Source of the DNA: Candidatus Terasakiella magnetica
GTDB taxonomy: Bacteria > Pseudomonadota > Alphaproteobacteria > Rhodospirillales > Terasakiellaceae
Assembly: GCF_900093605.1 (NCBI RefSeq)
Contig: NZ_FLYE01000001.1
Location: forward strand, 310,001 to 374,000
DNA length: 64,000 nucleotides
Reading direction: 5' to 3'
Part shown: positions 29,239-39,800 of the stretch, piece after piece
Numbering within the stretch: the first letter of the stretch is position 1
How the letters are laid out: every line of letters starts with the position of its first letter
Notes under the pieces: model-generated
Database searches by the model: none
What the model was told of the DNA's origin: nothing
The model's input: only the letters and a program-made list of their open reading frames with translations
Made by a program: the position numbers and the translations under genes

Positions 29239-30552
29239 ATGCGCCTTTCGCAATATTTCCTACCGACCCTAAAAGAAAACCCATCTGAAGCACAAATTGT
29301 TTCCCACCGTTTGATGCTGCGCGCGGGCATGATCCGCCAATCATCTGCGGGTATTTATAACTGGCTGCCATTGGGCTTGCGCGTCTTGCGTAAGATCGAA
29401 CAAATCGTTCGTGAAGAACAGGACTTGGCTGGCTGTCAAGAAGTCTTGATGCCAACAATTCAACCATCAGAGCTGTGGCAGAAAAGTGGTCGTTATGATG
29501 ATTACGGTAAAGAAATGCTGCGCATCACTGACCGCCACGGTCGTGACATGCTTTATGGCCCAACAAACGAAGAAGCCATCACTGATGTGGTGAAAATGGA
29601 ATGTCAGTCTTACAAAGACATGCCAAAGATGCTCTATCACATCCAATGGAAATTCCGCGATGAGGTACGCCCGCGTTTTGGTATTATGCGTGGTCGTGAA
29701 TTCCTCATGAAAGACAGCTACTCTTTTGATATTGATTACGAATCTTCAAAAGCAGCTTATAATAAAATGTTCGTGGCTTACCTGCGCACGTTCAACCGTT
29801 TGGGCGTAAAAGCTATTCCTATGCGTGCTGATACAGGGCCTATTGGCGGTGATCTTTCACATGAATTCCTCGTTCTAGCTGATACTGGCGAGTCTGGTGT
29901 GTTTGTTCACAAAGACGTTCTAGATTTTGATATCCCGGGCGATGATGTGGATTATAACGAAGACCTTCAGCCTATCGTTGATAAATGGACATCACTTTAC
30001 GCCGCAACAGATGAGAAACACGAAGAAGGCGTTGAAGCCGAGCTTGGTGATGATCTTTTAGCTGCACGTGGTATTGAAGTTGGTCACATCTTCCATTTCG
30101 GCACAAAATATTCAAAACCAATGGGCGCGACAGTTACAGACCAAAATGGTACTGAAATTGACCTGCAAATGGGCTCATACGGTATTGGTGTTTCGCGTCT
30201 GATCGGTGCAATCATTGAAGCCAGCCATGATGATGACGGTATCATCTGGCCTGAAAGTGTTGCCCCATTCACCGTGGGTATCATCAACTTGAAAACAGGC
30301 GATGAAACATGTGATGAGACCTGTGATAGGCTTTATAAAGAGCTCAACGCAGCAGGTGTTGAAACCTTGATTGATGATACAGCCGAGCGTGCTGGTGGTA
30401 AGTTCAAGAATATGGACCTGATCGGTATTCCTTGGCATGTGGTTATTGGTCCACGTGGTCTTAAAAACGGTGTTGCGGAAGTTAAAAACCGCAAGTCTGG
30501 TGAAAAACAAGAAATCGCAATCACCGATCTGGTTGCTCATTTCTCAAAATAA
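29239..30552 (+). CDS. proS: Prolyl-tRNA synthetase, short alphaproteobacterial form
   Basis: ProS charges tRNA-Pro. The class II core has motif 1 around [20 protein letters not shown], motif 2 around [19 protein letters not shown], and motif 3 [13 protein letters not shown]. The protein is 437 aa and lacks the about 180-residue editing insertion found in E. coli ProS, as is normal in alphaproteobacteria, where editing is done in trans. The start at 29239 has GAGGA 6 bases upstream; a TTG at 29227 is rejected. lolC follows after 36 bases. Confidence 0.97.
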   Translation: MRLSQYFLPTLKENPSEAQIVSHRLMLRAGMIRQSSAGIYNWLPLGLRVLRKIEQIVREEQDLAGCQEVLMPTIQPSELWQKSGRYDDYGKEMLRITDRHGRDMLYGPTNEEAITDVVKMECQSYKDMPKMLYHIQWKFRDEVRPRFGIMRGREFLMKDSYSFDIDYESSKAAYNKMFVAYLRTFNRLGVKAIPMRADTGPIGGDLSHEFLVLADTGESGVFVHKDVLDFDIPGDDVDYNEDLQPIVDKWTSLYAATDEKHEEGVEAELGDDLLAARGIEVGHIFHFGTKYSKPMGATVTDQNGTEIDLQMGSYGIGVSRLIGAIIEASHDDDGIIWPESVAPFTVGIINLKTGDETCDETCDRLYKELNAAGVETLIDDTAERAGGKFKNMDLIGIPWHVVIGPRGLKNGVAEVKNRKSGEKQEIAITDLVAHFSK

Positions 30553-30588
30553 CCCATACGTCACTTTGGCGATGAAGGGAAAACCATA

Positions 30589-31833
30589 ATGTTCAAAGCG
30601 TTTGAATGGATGATGGCGGCGCGCTACCTGCGAGCAAGACGCCGTGAAGGCTTTGTGTCCGTCATTGCATGGTTTTCCCTGCTCGGTATTGCCCTTGGTG
30701 TGGCAACCCTGATCATCGTCATGTCAGTGATGAATGGCTTTCGTGAAGAGCTTTTAAGCCGCATTTTGGGGATCAATGGCCATATCAATGTCTATGGTCA
30801 TAACCGCGTTATCCCCAACTATAATTCATTGTCTGAAGAGCTTGCCAAAATTGACGGGGTGAAAAGCGTTACCCCCATGATTGAAGGCCAAGTCATGGCA
30901 ACGGGTAAAGGGGCTTCAAGCGGGGCCATGGTGCGGGGGTTAAGCGGTGCTGATTTTAAAAAGCGTGATCTGCTTTTTAACAGTGTGAAAGCAGGCTCCA
31001 TAAAACTGTTTGAAGCAGGCGAGGGGGTTATTATCGGCTCGCGCCTTGCCTCTAAGCTGGGCTTATGGGTGGGCGATCGTATAACTTTAATTTCACCTAA
31101 AGGAAATGTCACAGCCTTTGGCACCGTGCCACGAATGCGCAGTTTTATCATCGCTGCCACGTTTGATATTGGCATGTATGAGTATGATTCAAGCTTTGTC
31201 TTCATGCCCCTAAAAGCTGCTCAAACCTATTTTAGAATTCCCGGTGTGAACTACCTTGAAGTCCTCACCCCAAGTGCAAGCCAAGCTGAAAGTGTGTCTT
31301 ATGACATTCGACTTGAACTTGGTCGAAAGGGTCTAAACCCTGTTGATTGGAAGCGTACTAATTCAAGCTTTTTCAATGCCTTACAGGTCGAACGTAATGT
31401 AATGTTTATGATCTTAACCTTGATCATTATTGTGGCTGCTTTCAATATTATCTCTGGCCTGATCATGCTTGTAAAAGACAAGGGAAAAGACATTGCGATC
31501 TTGCGCACCATGGGGGCAAGCCGGGGAAGTATCATGCGGATTTTCCTTATTGCCGGGGCAAGTGTTGGGGTGTTTGGCACTGTGCTTGGTTTTATCCTAG
31601 GCTTGGCTTTTTCTGAAAATATTGAAACCATACGGCAATGGATTGAAGGTTTAAGCGGCACAGAATTGTTTGCAGCTGAGATTTATTTCCTCTCAAAACT
31701 TCCCGCCATTGTTGATTATAGTGAAGTCACGCTGGTTGTCGGCATGGGGCTTGGCTTATCGTTCCTTGCCACATTGTATCCGTCATGGCGTGCAGCCCGT
31801 CTAGACCCTGTTGAGGCACTTCGTTATGAGTAA
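30589..31833 (+). CDS. lolC: Lipoprotein-releasing ABC transporter permease LolC/LolE
   Basis: This inner-membrane subunit of the Lol system extracts outer-membrane lipoproteins and hands them to LolA. An N-terminal helix (GFVSVIAWFSLLGIALGVAT) is followed by a periplasmic domain of about 220 residues and three C-terminal helices. The end [15 protein letters not shown] is the FtsX/MacB family signature. The length is 414 aa. One permease is present, so the complex is probably a homodimer with two LolD. It overlaps lolD by 8 bases. Confidence 0.95.
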   Translation: MFKAFEWMMAARYLRARRREGFVSVIAWFSLLGIALGVATLIIVMSVMNGFREELLSRILGINGHINVYGHNRVIPNYNSLSEELAKIDGVKSVTPMIEGQVMATGKGASSGAMVRGLSGADFKKRDLLFNSVKAGSIKLFEAGEGVIIGSRLASKLGLWVGDRITLISPKGNVTAFGTVPRMRSFIIAATFDIGMYEYDSSFVFMPLKAAQTYFRIPGVNYLEVLTPSASQAESVSYDIRLELGRKGLNPVDWKRTNSSFFNALQVERNVMFMILTLIIIVAAFNIISGLIMLVKDKGKDIAILRTMGASRGSIMRIFLIAGASVGVFGTVLGFILGLAFSENIETIRQWIEGLSGTELFAAEIYFLSKLPAIVDYSEVTLVVGMGLGLSFLATLYPSWRAARLDPVEALRYE

Positions 31834-32506
31834 AGCCGTTCTTGAACTGCAAAAGCTTTGTCGTACCTTTAAACAGGGGACGGACACACTTCATATTCTT
31901 AAAGAGTCTGATCTAATCATCAATCAAGGTGAGATCGTTGCCTTGGTCGGCCCAAGTGGGGCAGGCAAATCAACTTTGTTACAAACTGCTGGCCTGTTAG
32001 AAAAGCCTGATACGGGTACAATTCGTATTGGCGGGACTGATACCAGTAAGCTGAGTGATAAAGAACTCACACGTTTGCGCTGCAATCATCTTGGTTTTGT
32101 CTATCAATATCATCATCTTCTGCCTGAATTTTCAGCCAGTGAGAATATTGTCATCCCACAGATGATTAATGGCAAATCAAAAGCAGAGGCCAATGTGCGC
32201 GCACAAGAGCTGCTTGAGGCTGTCTCGCTTTCCAAACGGGATGAACACCGCCCGGCTGAGCTTTCCGGTGGTGAGCAGCAACGCATCGCCATTGCACGAG
32301 CCCTTGCAAATAAGCCTAAGCTCTTGCTTGCAGATGAGCCCACAGGCAACCTTGATCCGGTCACTTCCGATCATGTGTTTAACCTTCTTTTAGAAGAAGT
32401 GCGCAAAGAAGGATTAGCAGCCCTTATTGCCACCCATAACCCCACATTAGCTAAACGAATGGATCGGGTTGTAAAATTAGAAGATGGTCATCTAATTGAA
32501 CAATAA
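31826..32506 (+). CDS. lolD: Lipoprotein-releasing ABC transporter ATPase LolD
   Basis: LolD powers lipoprotein release. Walker A is GPSGAGKST near residue 42, the Q-loop [10 protein letters not shown], the ABC signature LSGGEQQR and Walker [10 protein letters not shown]. The length is 226 aa. The ATG at 31826 lies inside the last codons of lolC; an earlier TTG at 31811 is considered less likely. A bidirectional terminator follows. Confidence 0.96.
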   Translation: MSKAVLELQKLCRTFKQGTDTLHILKESDLIINQGEIVALVGPSGAGKSTLLQTAGLLEKPDTGTIRIGGTDTSKLSDKELTRLRCNHLGFVYQYHHLLPEFSASENIVIPQMINGKSKAEANVRAQELLEAVSLSKRDEHRPAELSGGEQQRIAIARALANKPKLLLADEPTGNLDPVTSDHVFNLLLEEVRKEGLAALIATHNPTLAKRMDRVVKLEDGHLIEQ

Positions 32507-32543
32507 AAAAAGGCTGTCTCTCAGGGAAGAAACAGCCTTTTTA
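32505..32543. terminator. Bidirectional terminator between lolD and the CBS-domain gene
   Basis: AAAAAGGCTGT pairs with ACAGCCTTTTT around a 13-17 base loop, with A and T runs on both sides. It can serve lolD on the plus strand and the operon ending at 32565 on the minus strand. Confidence 0.85.
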
Positions 32544-32564
32544 AATATTTTTTATTCTTTTAGG

Positions 32565-32963
32565 TTATTCAGAATAACCAAGAACCATATCGCGCAATGT
32601 CACGATACCTACAGGGTTGCGATCATGATCAATCACAACTGCGCGTGACAGGCTGAAACGCACGAGCAAGCGCACGGCATATTTGATGTTCATTTCTGCG
32701 GGAACCGTCATAACGGGTTTGCGCATCACTTCATAAACACTTGTGCGACCCGCAGGGCGGTCGGTTGCCACAACTTCGCGTGCAATGTCGCGAATGGTCA
32801 GCATGCCAAATTCATCGCCCTCGTCATGACGCTCAACGATCAAAGAGCTTACTTTTTCTTCTTTGATCATTTCAATCGCTTCAGCAATTGTAGCTACACG
32901 GCCGATTGTTTTCACATTCGGGCTCATAACGTCGCTGACGCGGATAAAGGAGTTCTCAGTCAT
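32565..32963 (-). CDS. Two-CBS-domain protein, putative nucleotide sensor
   Basis: The 132-aa protein is little more than two CBS motifs (about residues 8-62 and 75-130): VSDVMSPNVKTIGRVATIAE and YEVMRKPVMTVPAEMNI, each ending with a GxxTxRDI/DM element (GMLTIRDIA, GIVTLRDMV). Paired CBS domains usually bind adenosine nucleotides and regulate transporters or enzymes. It is last in a coupled operon with a PII-like protein and two DUF1538-like membrane proteins (ATGA overlap), so it probably reports adenylate state to that transporter. The target is inferred. Confidence 0.9.
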   Translation of the reverse strand: MTENSFIRVSDVMSPNVKTIGRVATIAEAIEMIKEEKVSSLIVERHDEGDEFGMLTIRDIAREVVATDRPAGRTSVYEVMRKPVMTVPAEMNIKYAVRLLVRFSLSRAVVIDHDRNPVGIVTLRDMVLGYSE

Positions 32964-33310
32964 ACTTCACCTGCAATTTCTTCCATGATTTTTGGTAATT
33001 GTGTGTTTAGGCCTACAGCATCTTCAATATCGATTTGGAAAGCCACACCTGCACCGGGTTCGTCTTCAAAGTTACCCGCTGTATTGATGGTTTCCAAAAT
33101 ACGACGTGCTTGCGTACCTGCAACCAAGAACAAGATCACATCACGCTGTGCTGTGAGTTCAAGGCCCATAAACCCTTTTTCCGGTGTCATACCTTCACCA
33201 CGAACCGAGCTGATGGTGGTTGCACCAGTTGCACCGGCTTCACGTGCGGCATCGATCACCACATCTGTTTTTTCGTCAGCTACCATAGCCACGATTAGTT
33301 TTAAATTCAT
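32960..33310 (-). CDS. PII-like regulatory protein
   Basis: The 116-aa protein has the ferredoxin-like PII order: MNLKLIVAMVADEKTDVVIDAAREAG, then GATGATTISSVRGEG (26-40), a shortened T-loop region, and a degenerate B-loop-like PGAGVAFQI (85-93). The T-loop tyrosine that is uridylylated in GlnB/GlnK is absent, so it is not a canonical nitrogen PII. Start and stop codons overlap both neighbours (ATGA). It probably binds a small molecule and gates the two DUF1538-like proteins, as GlnK gates AmtB. The assignment to the PII superfamily is by pattern, not search. Confidence 0.85.
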   Translation of the reverse strand: MNLKLIVAMVADEKTDVVIDAAREAGATGATTISSVRGEGMTPEKGFMGLELTAQRDVILFLVAGTQARRILETINTAGNFEDEPGAGVAFQIDIEDAVGLNTQLPKIMEEIAGEV

Positions 33311-34116
33311 ACTTCACTCCCTGATGAAGACTCATCCGTACCTTCTGCTTTTTTACCCTTTTTTGCAATCGCTTCAGCGATCAGGGCATATGCCAGTACG
33401 GACATAATTGGAAAGACACTTGCAAAGGCAATCAGACCGAAACCGTCCAATAAGGGGCTACGCCCGGGCACGGTTGATGCCAAACCAAGACCAAGGGCTG
33501 CCACAACAGGTACTGTTACCGTTGAGGTGGTCACCCCGCCACTGTCATAAGCCAGTGGTATAATAGTTTTAGCTGCAAAAAATGTTTGAATGATGACGAT
33601 TATGTAACCGACCATAATATAATCGGGAAGGGGCGTGCCTGTTACAATCCGGAAAGTTCCCAAAGACACGCCAACGGCAACACCAATGGCAACAGCGCCG
33701 CGCAATCCCCACGCGCTAATATTTCCACCTGAAATTTCTTCTGCTTTAATGGCAACGGCAATCAAGGAAGGCTCAGCAACGGTTGTTGCAAAACCAATAG
33801 CTGCTGCGAAAATGTAAACCCAGTAATAATCCTGCCATGTCAGTGAGGATGGGTCCCCATTTGCACCAAGGAATTCAGGGTCTGACAGTTGGGTTGCCAT
33901 TGATTCCCCAAGGGGGAAGAGGGCTTGTTCTAAGCCAACCAAGAAAAGGGTCAAGCCGATTAAAACATAGAAAAAACCAATCAGGATTTTCTTAAAATTC
34001 GGTATTTTCTTGCGGATAACCAAAAACTGGAAACCAAGCAAAATAGCGATGATCGGTGCGATATCACGACAAGTCGAAATCGCTGCTTCTGATATGTTGA
34101 TGATCCATTCAAGCAT
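33307..34116 (-). CDS. DUF1538-like membrane protein, second subunit
   Basis: This 269-aa polytopic protein shares all signature blocks with its upstream neighbour: [14 protein letters not shown] (61-74), FATTVAEPSLIAVA (109-122), [15 protein letters not shown] (189-203) and [10 protein letters not shown]. It differs by a longer loop near residues 78-98 and a Ser/Glu-rich C-terminal tail (250-269). The TTxAEP and GGVTTS motifs look like pore loops. I recall this family as DUF1538, predicted transporters without a known substrate. It starts at TAATG on the stop of the first copy and overlaps the PII-like gene. Confidence 0.85.
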   Translation of the reverse strand: MLEWIINISEAAISTCRDIAPIIAILLGFQFLVIRKKIPNFKKILIGFFYVLIGLTLFLVGLEQALFPLGESMATQLSDPEFLGANGDPSSLTWQDYYWVYIFAAAIGFATTVAEPSLIAVAIKAEEISGGNISAWGLRGAVAIGVAVGVSLGTFRIVTGTPLPDYIMVGYIIVIIQTFFAAKTIIPLAYDSGGVTTSTVTVPVVAALGLGLASTVPGRSPLLDGFGLIAFASVFPIMSVLAYALIAEAIAKKGKKAEGTDESSSGSEV

Positions 34117-34850
34117 TACATCACCATACCAAAGAGAAGGACAAAGATCATCGGCGTCAAGCTGGCAAAGGCGATAAGACCAAAGCCATCAATCATCGGG
34201 TTACGTCCACGGATGGTAGAAGATAGGCCCACACCCAATGCGGTCACCAAAGGTACCGTCACGGTTGATGTTGTCACCCCACCACTATCATAAGCAATAC
34301 CCACAATCTCAGGCGGTGCAAATTTTGTAATGATGATGACGAGGACGTAACCACCAATGATGAAATACTGGATCGGCCAGCCTTTTAAGATACGAAAGAC
34401 ACCTAATACAATGGCGGAGCCCACAGAAAGGGCCACCACGATGCGCAACTGGTTGGCATAGGTGGATTGGGCTTCTGCATTTAGCGGGATCTGCCCGCCT
34501 TTGGCTGCAATTTCAGCTGCTTCTGCGGCAACCGCAATCAAGGCAGGTTCGGCAATGGTTGTGCCAAAGCCCAAGGCAAAGGCAAAAGCCAAAATCGCAA
34601 TCACGCTACCTTTTCTGGCAAAGGCATTTGCCATGCTTTCGCCAAGGGGAAACAGCCCCATCTCCAGACCTTGAATAAAGAAGGCCAATCCCATCACGAC
34701 CAAAAACAGGCCGGGGATGACTTTATCCAAATTGGGGAAGGGTTGTTGCAGAACAATAATCTGGAAAAAGGCGATCACAAGGATGATCGGTGCCAGATCA
34801 CGCAGGGCTCCAACAAACAGGCCAATAAATCTTTTAATACCGGGATTCAT
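34116..34850 (-). CDS. DUF1538-like membrane protein, first subunit
   Basis: This 244-aa protein has about seven hydrophobic segments and the same ordered motifs: [14 protein letters not shown] (61-74), [14 protein letters not shown] (95-108), [15 protein letters not shown] (186-200) and [10 protein letters not shown] (221-230). It is clearly a paralogue of the next gene, and the two presumably form a heteromeric transporter or channel. It begins the coupled operon; no strong ribosome-binding site is seen before the ATG. The cyclase gene ends 69 bases upstream on the same strand without a visible terminator, so cotranscription is possible. Confidence 0.85.
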   Translation of the reverse strand: MNPGIKRFIGLFVGALRDLAPIILVIAFFQIIVLQQPFPNLDKVIPGLFLVVMGLAFFIQGLEMGLFPLGESMANAFARKGSVIAILAFAFALGFGTTIAEPALIAVAAEAAEIAAKGGQIPLNAEAQSTYANQLRIVVALSVGSAIVLGVFRILKGWPIQYFIIGGYVLVIIITKFAPPEIVGIAYDSGGVTTSTVTVPLVTALGVGLSSTIRGRNPMIDGFGLIAFASLTPMIFVLLFGMVM

Positions 34851-34919
34851 CTAACGAAAAGCGCCTTAATTTATATATTCATTTATTTTTTCATAATATA
34901 ACAAGAGGATAAGTACAAG

Positions 34920-36755
34920 TTACGTTTTTGGAACATAAAGCCTCACAGGTGCAGTTAAGCCTCGAACCTCAGTCGTACCAACGGTTTCCAGCGATATTGT
35001 TTTTATCTGTTTTGCCGTATTTCCTGAGATTAGAATGTCCGTTTTGAAGTGTTTATTCAAATTTTCAATTCTCGAGGCTAGATTCACCGCATCGCCATGT
35101 ACGGTATAATTAAGCCGTCCTTCAGCCCCGACTGCCCCTGCAACCACATTGCCCGTATTTAAACCAATGCGGCTTTTTATGGTGATGCCATCAAACTTTT
35201 CACCTAACAGCATCTGTTTAATTTCTAAGGCCGCCTTTAAGGCATTTTCTGCGTGATCATCAGATTTAATAGGAACGTTAAATGTTGCCAAAACCGCATC
35301 GCCTTGAAATTGTGTGACCACACCGCCGTGACGCTCCAACACATTCACAACCGCATTGAAATACTGGTTTAAGATCGCAACGATTTTATCGGGGCCAACT
35401 TTTTCCGTTAGTTGGGTAAACCCTTCAATATCGGAAAATAAAATAGTGGCCTCTGTGGCAATGGGCTGCAACTCCCCATCTTCTTCCATAAGGGATGATG
35501 CGATTGATTCAGGGACATATCGACCAAAGACTTCGCGGATCATGTCGCGTTCCTGAATGCCTTGAACCATTTCGTTAAAGGCAAGGGCGGCTTGGTCAAG
35601 TTCACGCAAGCGGCTTCGTGGTAAAAGCGGGACGTTATCTAATTCACCTTTGCGAACGGTTTTTGCTGATTCTGCAAGGCGCACAATCGGGCGGGCTAGT
35701 TTTTTACCGACTTTCATGGAGAGAATGACAGAAATCACCAAAACTATCAGGCCAGCACCTGCCATTTCAAAAAGCTGCAAAGCCGCTGTGCTATCAGACT
35801 TTCCCGCATTAATATAAACACCCAACACCCATGGTGTTTGACCAAAGCGAACAATTTCTTTTGTGGCGACAATATACATATCACCATCAACGCGCGCGCG
35901 ATTGACCTGCACATTATCAATAGGCGTAATTAAGCCCGCCTTTGTGACTGAGCCATGAACAAGGCTTGCCAACTTCACATCTTGAAAATCATCAACAGAA
36001 GGCAAGGGGATATCACCTTTGCCTGTAATCCAATCAGCGCGTGCCCCTAACTCATCAGAGACAGTCCGCCCGCTGGTTAAAAGGGGATGGGCAAGAATAT
36101 GGTTGCGACCATATAAGATAAAGGGGGTTAGAAAACGGTCTGACGAGGTGCTTAAAATTGTTTTGGACAGATCGGCAACTGTTACACCAATAAATAAAAT
36201 AGCTTTTAACTCACCATCTTGATAAATCGGTGTGCGTACATCCACAATGGTTTGTTCTTCTTTGTCATCCCAAATCAGCTTGCTCCAGACATTCGTTTTT
36301 GCCATGGACATCAAACTAAACAATCTTGTGTTTTCTGCTGTGCTAATTCGTTTTTTTTCAATCCACTGGTTATCTTTGCGCAACATATAACGTGTAATGC
36401 CATCTTTATATTGCAAGCCCAAGCCGCTGACATTTGGTGTTCCAGCGAGAACACCACGTAGAAATGTCTTTATCTGTTTGTGATCATGAAGGTTAATTTT
36501 CCCCTCTTTAAACTGATCACTGATCCAAAGTGTCTGGCTTTCAACCGGAAGCAACAGCCCTTCGACCTCACTTGTTAGCTTATCAAGCGCGGTCTCAATT
36601 AATATATGGTGATAATCTTTGGTGAGTTTTGTGGTTGAGCTTAACCCTAAATATAAAACCACAGCCACAGCCAGAAGAATCAGCCCGCCAAAACCATAAA
36701 ATAAAACATATTGGATCGGCTGGCGTGGAAAAGTGATTTTTTTCCATAAATTCAT
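34920..36755 (-). CDS. Membrane adenylate/guanylate cyclase with extracellular sensor and HAMP domain
   Basis: This 611-aa class III cyclase makes a cyclic nucleotide in response to an external or membrane signal. TM1 is at about 16-40, a dCACHE-like periplasmic sensor at 41-325, TM2 at 330-350, HAMP at 350-403 and the cyclase domain at 430-611. Metal aspartates are D442 (ILFSDIEGFT) and D486 (QFQGDAV); the transition-state pair is N558/R562 in GDAVNLASR. The residue that is lysine in classical adenylate cyclases (KxxGD) is glutamine (Q482), so substrate choice is uncertain. It is divergent from dnaE. Confidence 0.92.
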   Translation of the reverse strand: MNLWKKITFPRQPIQYVLFYGFGGLILLAVAVVLYLGLSSTTKLTKDYHHILIETALDKLTSEVEGLLLPVESQTLWISDQFKEGKINLHDHKQIKTFLRGVLAGTPNVSGLGLQYKDGITRYMLRKDNQWIEKKRISTAENTRLFSLMSMAKTNVWSKLIWDDKEEQTIVDVRTPIYQDGELKAILFIGVTVADLSKTILSTSSDRFLTPFILYGRNHILAHPLLTSGRTVSDELGARADWITGKGDIPLPSVDDFQDVKLASLVHGSVTKAGLITPIDNVQVNRARVDGDMYIVATKEIVRFGQTPWVLGVYINAGKSDSTAALQLFEMAGAGLIVLVISVILSMKVGKKLARPIVRLAESAKTVRKGELDNVPLLPRSRLRELDQAALAFNEMVQGIQERDMIREVFGRYVPESIASSLMEEDGELQPIATEATILFSDIEGFTQLTEKVGPDKIVAILNQYFNAVVNVLERHGGVVTQFQGDAVLATFNVPIKSDDHAENALKAALEIKQMLLGEKFDGITIKSRIGLNTGNVVAGAVGAEGRLNYTVHGDAVNLASRIENLNKHFKTDILISGNTAKQIKTISLETVGTTEVRGLTAPVRLYVPKT

Positions 36756-36875
36756 AAGGTTAGGCCTATTTTATACAAATATATAAATAAACAAAAATGT
36801 TTTCAGATTATCCAAAGACAGTTAGGATGGACAATGTGCACTTAACTTATCACTTACTCAAGATTTTATCACACA

Positions 36876-39800
36876 ATGTCCCACGCTGATTTTGTCCATC
36901 TTCGCCTTCATACGGCTTATTCTTTGTCTGAAGGTGCGATCCGTATCAAGCAGCTCCCCAAATGGGTAGAAGCTGAAAAGATGCCCGCCATCGCCATGAC
37001 GGATACGAACAATATGTTTGGTGGTCTTGAGTTTTCCCAAACCATGTCTGGGGCTGGCATTCAACCGATTATCGGCTGTCAAATCGCCATCACAGCCCAG
37101 CCCAATGATGATGAGAATGCAGGCTTAAGTGTTAAAAATATTGGCCCCACAGCGCCGCAGCCCATTGTGTTACTTGCCCAAAATGATCCCGGTTATCGCA
37201 ACCTGATGAAACTTGTGAGTAATGCTTTTCTCACATCACCTGACGGCGAAGACCCTCAAATCTCCATTGAGGATGTGCTTGACCATAATGAAGGTCTTAT
37301 TTTGCTCACAGGTGGGCACCTTGGGCCTATTGGACAGCTTTTGCTTCAAGGCCATAAGGAAAAAGCTGAGTCTTTACTATCGCGCATTAAAAGTGCCTAT
37401 CCGGACCGAGTGTATGTGGAGCTCCAACGCCATAACCTGCCAGAACAAGATCAAATCGAAGATGACTTCGTTGATCTGGCCTATGGGTTAAATATTCCCC
37501 TTGTGGCGACAAATGAAGCTTTCTATCCAAACAAAGACATGTATTCTGCCCATGATGCTCTTGTTTGTATCGCGGCTGGGTCTTACGTTGACCAAACTGA
37601 TCGGCGCAAACTCACACCCGAACATTATTTAAAAACAGCCGCTGAAATGCGCGAGCTGTTTAAAGATATACCTGAGGCTTGTGACAATACACTAACCATT
37701 GCAAAACGTTGCGCTATCAAGGTTGAAAACATCCCGCCAATTTTGCCGCCCTTTGATTGTGGGGAAGGGCGAAATGAGGAAGATGAACTGCGCAAAATGT
37801 CTGAAGACGGGCTTAAGCAACGTCTTATCGATGGTGTTTATACAGAAGGCATGACACCAGAAGAACGCGACGAAGTCTCTAAACCTTATTGGGAACGTTT
37901 AGAATATGAGCTTGGCATCATCAACCAGATGGGGTTCCCGGGCTACTTCCTCATTGTTGCTGATTTCATCCAATGGGGCAAAGAACAAGATATCCCCGTG
38001 GGGCCGGGCCGTGGTTCTGGTGCGGGTTCCCTCGTGGCCTATGCCTTAACCATTACTGATCTTGACCCTCTTCGCTACGCACTGCTGTTTGAACGTTTTC
38101 TTAATCCCGAACGTGTGTCCATGCCTGATTTCGATATCGATTTCTGCCAAGACCGCCGTGAAGAGGTGATTAAATACGTTCAAGATAAATACGGCTATGA
38201 CCATGTGGCCCAGATCATCACCTTTGGTAAGCTTCAAGCCCGTGCGGTTTTGCGCGATACCGGACGTGTGTTGCAAATGCCCTTTGGTCAGGTTGACCGC
38301 CTGTGTAAATATGTCCCTAATGATCCGGGTAAAGCCCTAAGCGTTGAAGAAGCCCTTGAGCAAATTCCTGAATTTAAACAGGAAGTTCGCGATGATGAAA
38401 CGGTTGAGCGCATGGTGGGGATTGCCAAGCAGCTTGAAGGGCTTTATCGCCATGCTTCCACCCACGCAGCCGGTGTGGTAATTGGTGATCGCCCCCTTGA
38501 TAAGCTCGTCCCGCTTTATCGCGACCCCAAATCAGACATGCCTGTGACTCAATTCAACATGAAGTTCGTTGAGCAAGCTGGTTTGGTCAAGTTTGACTTT
38601 TTGGGCCTAAAAACCCTAACGGTAATTTCAACGGCCCTGAAATTTATTAATAAGGGGCGTGAAACACCGCTGGATATTACAAAAATCCCGCTTGATGATA
38701 AGCGCACCTATGAAATGCTCGGTCGCGGTGAGGGTGGGGGCGTCTTTCAGTTGGAATCTGAAGGCATGCGTGGTGTCTTGCGCTCCATGAAGCCCAACAG
38801 ACTTGAAGATTTGATCGCGGTTGTGGCGCTTTATCGCCCGGGTCCAATGGATAATATCCCAAGCTACATTGAACGCAAACATGGACGAGAAGAACCGGAT
38901 TATCTCTATCCGACCATTGAGCCGATCCTGAAAGAAACCTACGGAATTATGATCTATCAGGAACAGGTCATGCAGATTGCGCAGGTCATGGCAGGCTATA
39001 GTCTTGGCGGTGCGGATTTGCTACGCCGTGCCATGGGTAAGAAAATCGCTGAAGAGATGGAAAAACAGCGTGCCATGTTTGTGGAAGGCTCCGTTGAACG
39101 CGGTGTGCCCAAACAAAAAGCCAGTGATATTTTTGATATTATGGCCAAGTTCGCCTCATATGGTTTCAACAAATCACACGCGGCGGCATATGCCTATGTG
39201 GCCTATCAAACAGCCTATCTAAAGGCCAATTACCCGGCAGAATTTATGGCGGGTATCATGTCTTTGGATTTGAACAATACCGATAAGCTTAATATGTTTC
39301 GCCAAGAACTGGATAAATTGAAAATCCCGTTACTTCAACCTGATATCAATAAATCAAACGTGATTTTCGGTGTCGAAGAAATCCCCAATCCCAATGAAGA
39401 AGTCGGCGGTACCATTAAGGCCGTGCGTTATGCGCTATCTGCCATTCGCAATGTGGGTGATGCGGCGATGGAATCAGTTGTTGCAGAACGTGTTGTCAAT
39501 GGCCCTTTTAAGGACCCGTTTGATTTTGCCAATCGGGTTGACAGCAAGGGTGTAAACAAACGTATCCTTGAAAACCTTGTTCGCTCAGGTGCTTTTGATG
39601 GGATTAATTCAAATCGCCGTCAGGTCTTTGATGGTATTGAAACACTGATCAAACATTCCAACCTCGCTGCTGAAGAAAGAAGTTCTGATCAGATCGGCAT
39701 GTTTGGGGCTGATGACAGCGCCATGAAAAAGGCAGCCCAGCTTCCCAACGTGCCAGACTGGCCTTTAATGGACCGTTTGCGCGAAGAAGCTTCAGCAATT

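Noticed and set aside
29239-30552. ProS lacking its editing insertion as a truncated gene
   Set aside because: The short form without the insertion is the normal alphaproteobacterial type and all three class II motifs are present.
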